Origin: Pseudonocardia sp. HH130630-07
GTDB taxonomy: Bacteria > Actinomycetota > Actinomycetes > Mycobacteriales > Pseudonocardiaceae
Assembly (NCBI RefSeq): GCF_001698125.1
Contig: NZ_CP013854.1
Span: forward strand, 3,844,001-3,908,000
Direction: 5' to 3'
Length of the DNA: 64,000 nucleotides
Shown here: positions 63,042-64,000 of the stretch, piece after piece
Layout: every line of letters begins with the position of its first letter
Position numbering within the stretch: the first letter of the stretch is position 1
Notes under the pieces: model-generated
Databases searched by the model: none
What the model saw: only the letters and a program-made list of their open reading frames with translations
Told to the model about the DNA's origin: nothing
Program-made: the position numbers and the translations under genes

Positions 63042-64000
63042 TCACTGGTAGGAGACGAACACCGGGGACTCGGGGCGGACGTCGTAGGTCTGGCGCGGGG
63101 TGAAGGTCGGCCGGTCCTCGTCGATGAAGTTCTTCCAGCCCCACCACAGGCCGTCCGGGCGCGGTGCGGCGTGCAACGCGTTCCACGTCTCGGTCTTCTC
63201 CTGCGGGGTCCCGAAGCCGTCCGCGTGCAGCACGGTGGCGAGCTCGGGGTGCGAGGTCACCACGGTCTCCCGCTCGGTGATCATCGGGACCCGGAACTGG
63301 TGCAGCAGGAACACCTTCTGCGGCAGGTTCTCCTCCCGGACGATCCCGGCGAGCCACGCGCTCGTCTCGTTCACCTCGGCCGCGTCCACCGAACCGACCT
63401 GCTCGCCGTGGCGCTGCCCGGGCTCGAGCCGCCACTCCGGGTCGAGCGCGAGGCCGACGTGCGGCCGGCGCAGCAGCTCGGTGTAGCGCTCGGCCTGGCT
63501 GCGGAAGTCCGCCTGCCCGGGCTGCAGGTCCAGGACGACGTACACGCCGGCCTTCTCCGCCTCGTCCACCCACGGGCGCAGGTCGTCGACGCTCATCTCC
63601 GCGGAGTGGTCACCGTCCGCACCCGCCGCGCTGTCCGCGACGGTGGTGATGATCTCGAACGTGGGGACCACCGGCTCGTCGACGAGTGGCTGGTAGTCCG
63701 CGGCGAGGTCCTTCGCCCGGGCGATCGACCGGCCGATGTCCTGCTCGCCGAGCACGCCCATCGACGGGGTGCCCGGATGCCCGTACAACGCGACCATCCG
63801 GCGGCCCGGGAACACCTCGGTGCCGCCGCCGGGGAGCTCGGGCACCGCGGGTGCGGCCGACGTCGCCGGGGGCGGCGGTGGTGCCGGTGGTGGCGGCGCG
63901 GCGTCCGCGGGTGGCTCGCCGGAACAGCCGGCGAGCAGCGCGCACACCGTCAGCACGACACCGAGCACCGCGGCGGGGCGCCCGGGACGGGGCCGCCGAC
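63042..64000 (-). CDS. Secreted lipoprotein of unknown function, 5' end beyond the window
   Basis: At least 319 residues. The frame stays open to the window edge; the arginine-rich stretch RRPRPGRPAAVLGVVLTV followed by CALLAGCSGEPP is a lipoprotein signal with lipobox LAGC, so the true start probably lies just outside. A Pro/Ala linker follows. The mature part (RRMVALYGHPGTPSMGVLG, VVLDLQPGQADF, HVGLALDPEWRLEPGQ, VFLLHQFRVPMI, HADGFGTPQEK, WGWKNFIDEDRP) looks like a TIM-barrel, glycoside-hydrolase-like domain, but I do not recognise a characterised family. Confidence 0.7.
   Translation of the reverse strand, partial: RRPRPGRPAAVLGVVLTVCALLAGCSGEPPADAAPPPPAPPPPPATSAAPAVPELPGGGTEVFPGRRMVALYGHPGTPSMGVLGEQDIGRSIARAKDLAADYQPLVDEPVVPTFEIITTVADSAAGADGDHSAEMSVDDLRPWVDEAEKAGVYVVLDLQPGQADFRSQAERYTELLRRPHVGLALDPEWRLEPGQRHGEQVGSVDAAEVNETSAWLAGIVREENLPQKVFLLHQFRVPMITERETVVTSHPELATVLHADGFGTPQEKTETWNALHAAPRPDGLWWGWKNFIDEDRPTFTPRQTYDVRPESPVFVSYQ

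Overview
The window is very GC-rich DNA with dense, often overlapping genes (many ATGA or GTGA junctions). Gene content points to a high-GC actinobacterium: the actinobacterial integration host factor mIHF, a mycobacterial-type cysteine desulfhydrase, a DivIVA-like coiled-coil protein, a LytR-CpsA-Psr wall protein, a HtrA/PepD protease and an IdeR-type iron box. A Pseudonocardia-like member of the Pseudonocardiaceae fits best, but the genus is an inference.

Left part (1-8.1 kb) is a selenocysteine locus. A DivIVA-like gene, selA and selB read leftward (selB runs off the edge). A roughly 1-kb IS5-type element sits immediately upstream of them, then selD and a cysteine-desulfhydrase homologue read rightward. 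The selenocysteine tRNA (anticodon UCA, long extra arm) lies at 8.05-8.14 kb on the minus strand, and 16 bases beyond its 3' end starts an amidase-family protein that has lost all three catalytic residues. No selenoprotein gene was seen in the window.

8-24 kb is mixed: a STAS antagonist, a hotdog thioesterase, a glycosyltransferase of mosaic composition, cinA, superoxide dismutase, an epoxide hydrolase/acetyltransferase/DUF1697 run, protocatechuate 3,4-dioxygenase pcaHG with a divergent IclR regulator, a haloacetate-dehalogenase-like hydrolase, a two-gene glycine-to-betaine methylation operon, a xi-class glutathione-transferase relative and a GH3 hexosaminidase.

24-37 kb holds the most unusual set: a PhaB-type acetoacetyl-CoA reductase, a giant single-chain acyl/acetyl-CoA carboxylase with the domain order of eukaryotic acetyl-CoA carboxylase, and a KAS III-like condensing enzyme carrying about 330 extra N-terminal residues. 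Together they could make 3-hydroxyacyl-CoA from acetyl-CoA through malonyl-CoA. Two divergent citrate synthases follow, one fused to a DNA-binding domain, separated by an AT-rich array of TCAAT/ATTGA half-sites.

37-52 kb has DedA, a sugar MFS transporter, HtrA, a manganese (yybP-ykoY) riboswitch controlling a GDT1/MneA exporter, dimethylsulfone monooxygenase SfnG behind a short Cys-Arg-ending leader peptide, an orphan TctC-type binding protein divergent from a CitAB-like two-component system, mIHF and type II NADH dehydrogenase. 52-64 kb has an asparagine synthetase with a split RibD pair, an iron-siderophore ABC importer whose ATPase is fused to an FMN-type split-barrel domain and which has an iron box, a tandem 38-bp repeat, a LytR-CpsA-Psr protein with a long disordered N-terminus, and a lipoprotein cut by the right edge.
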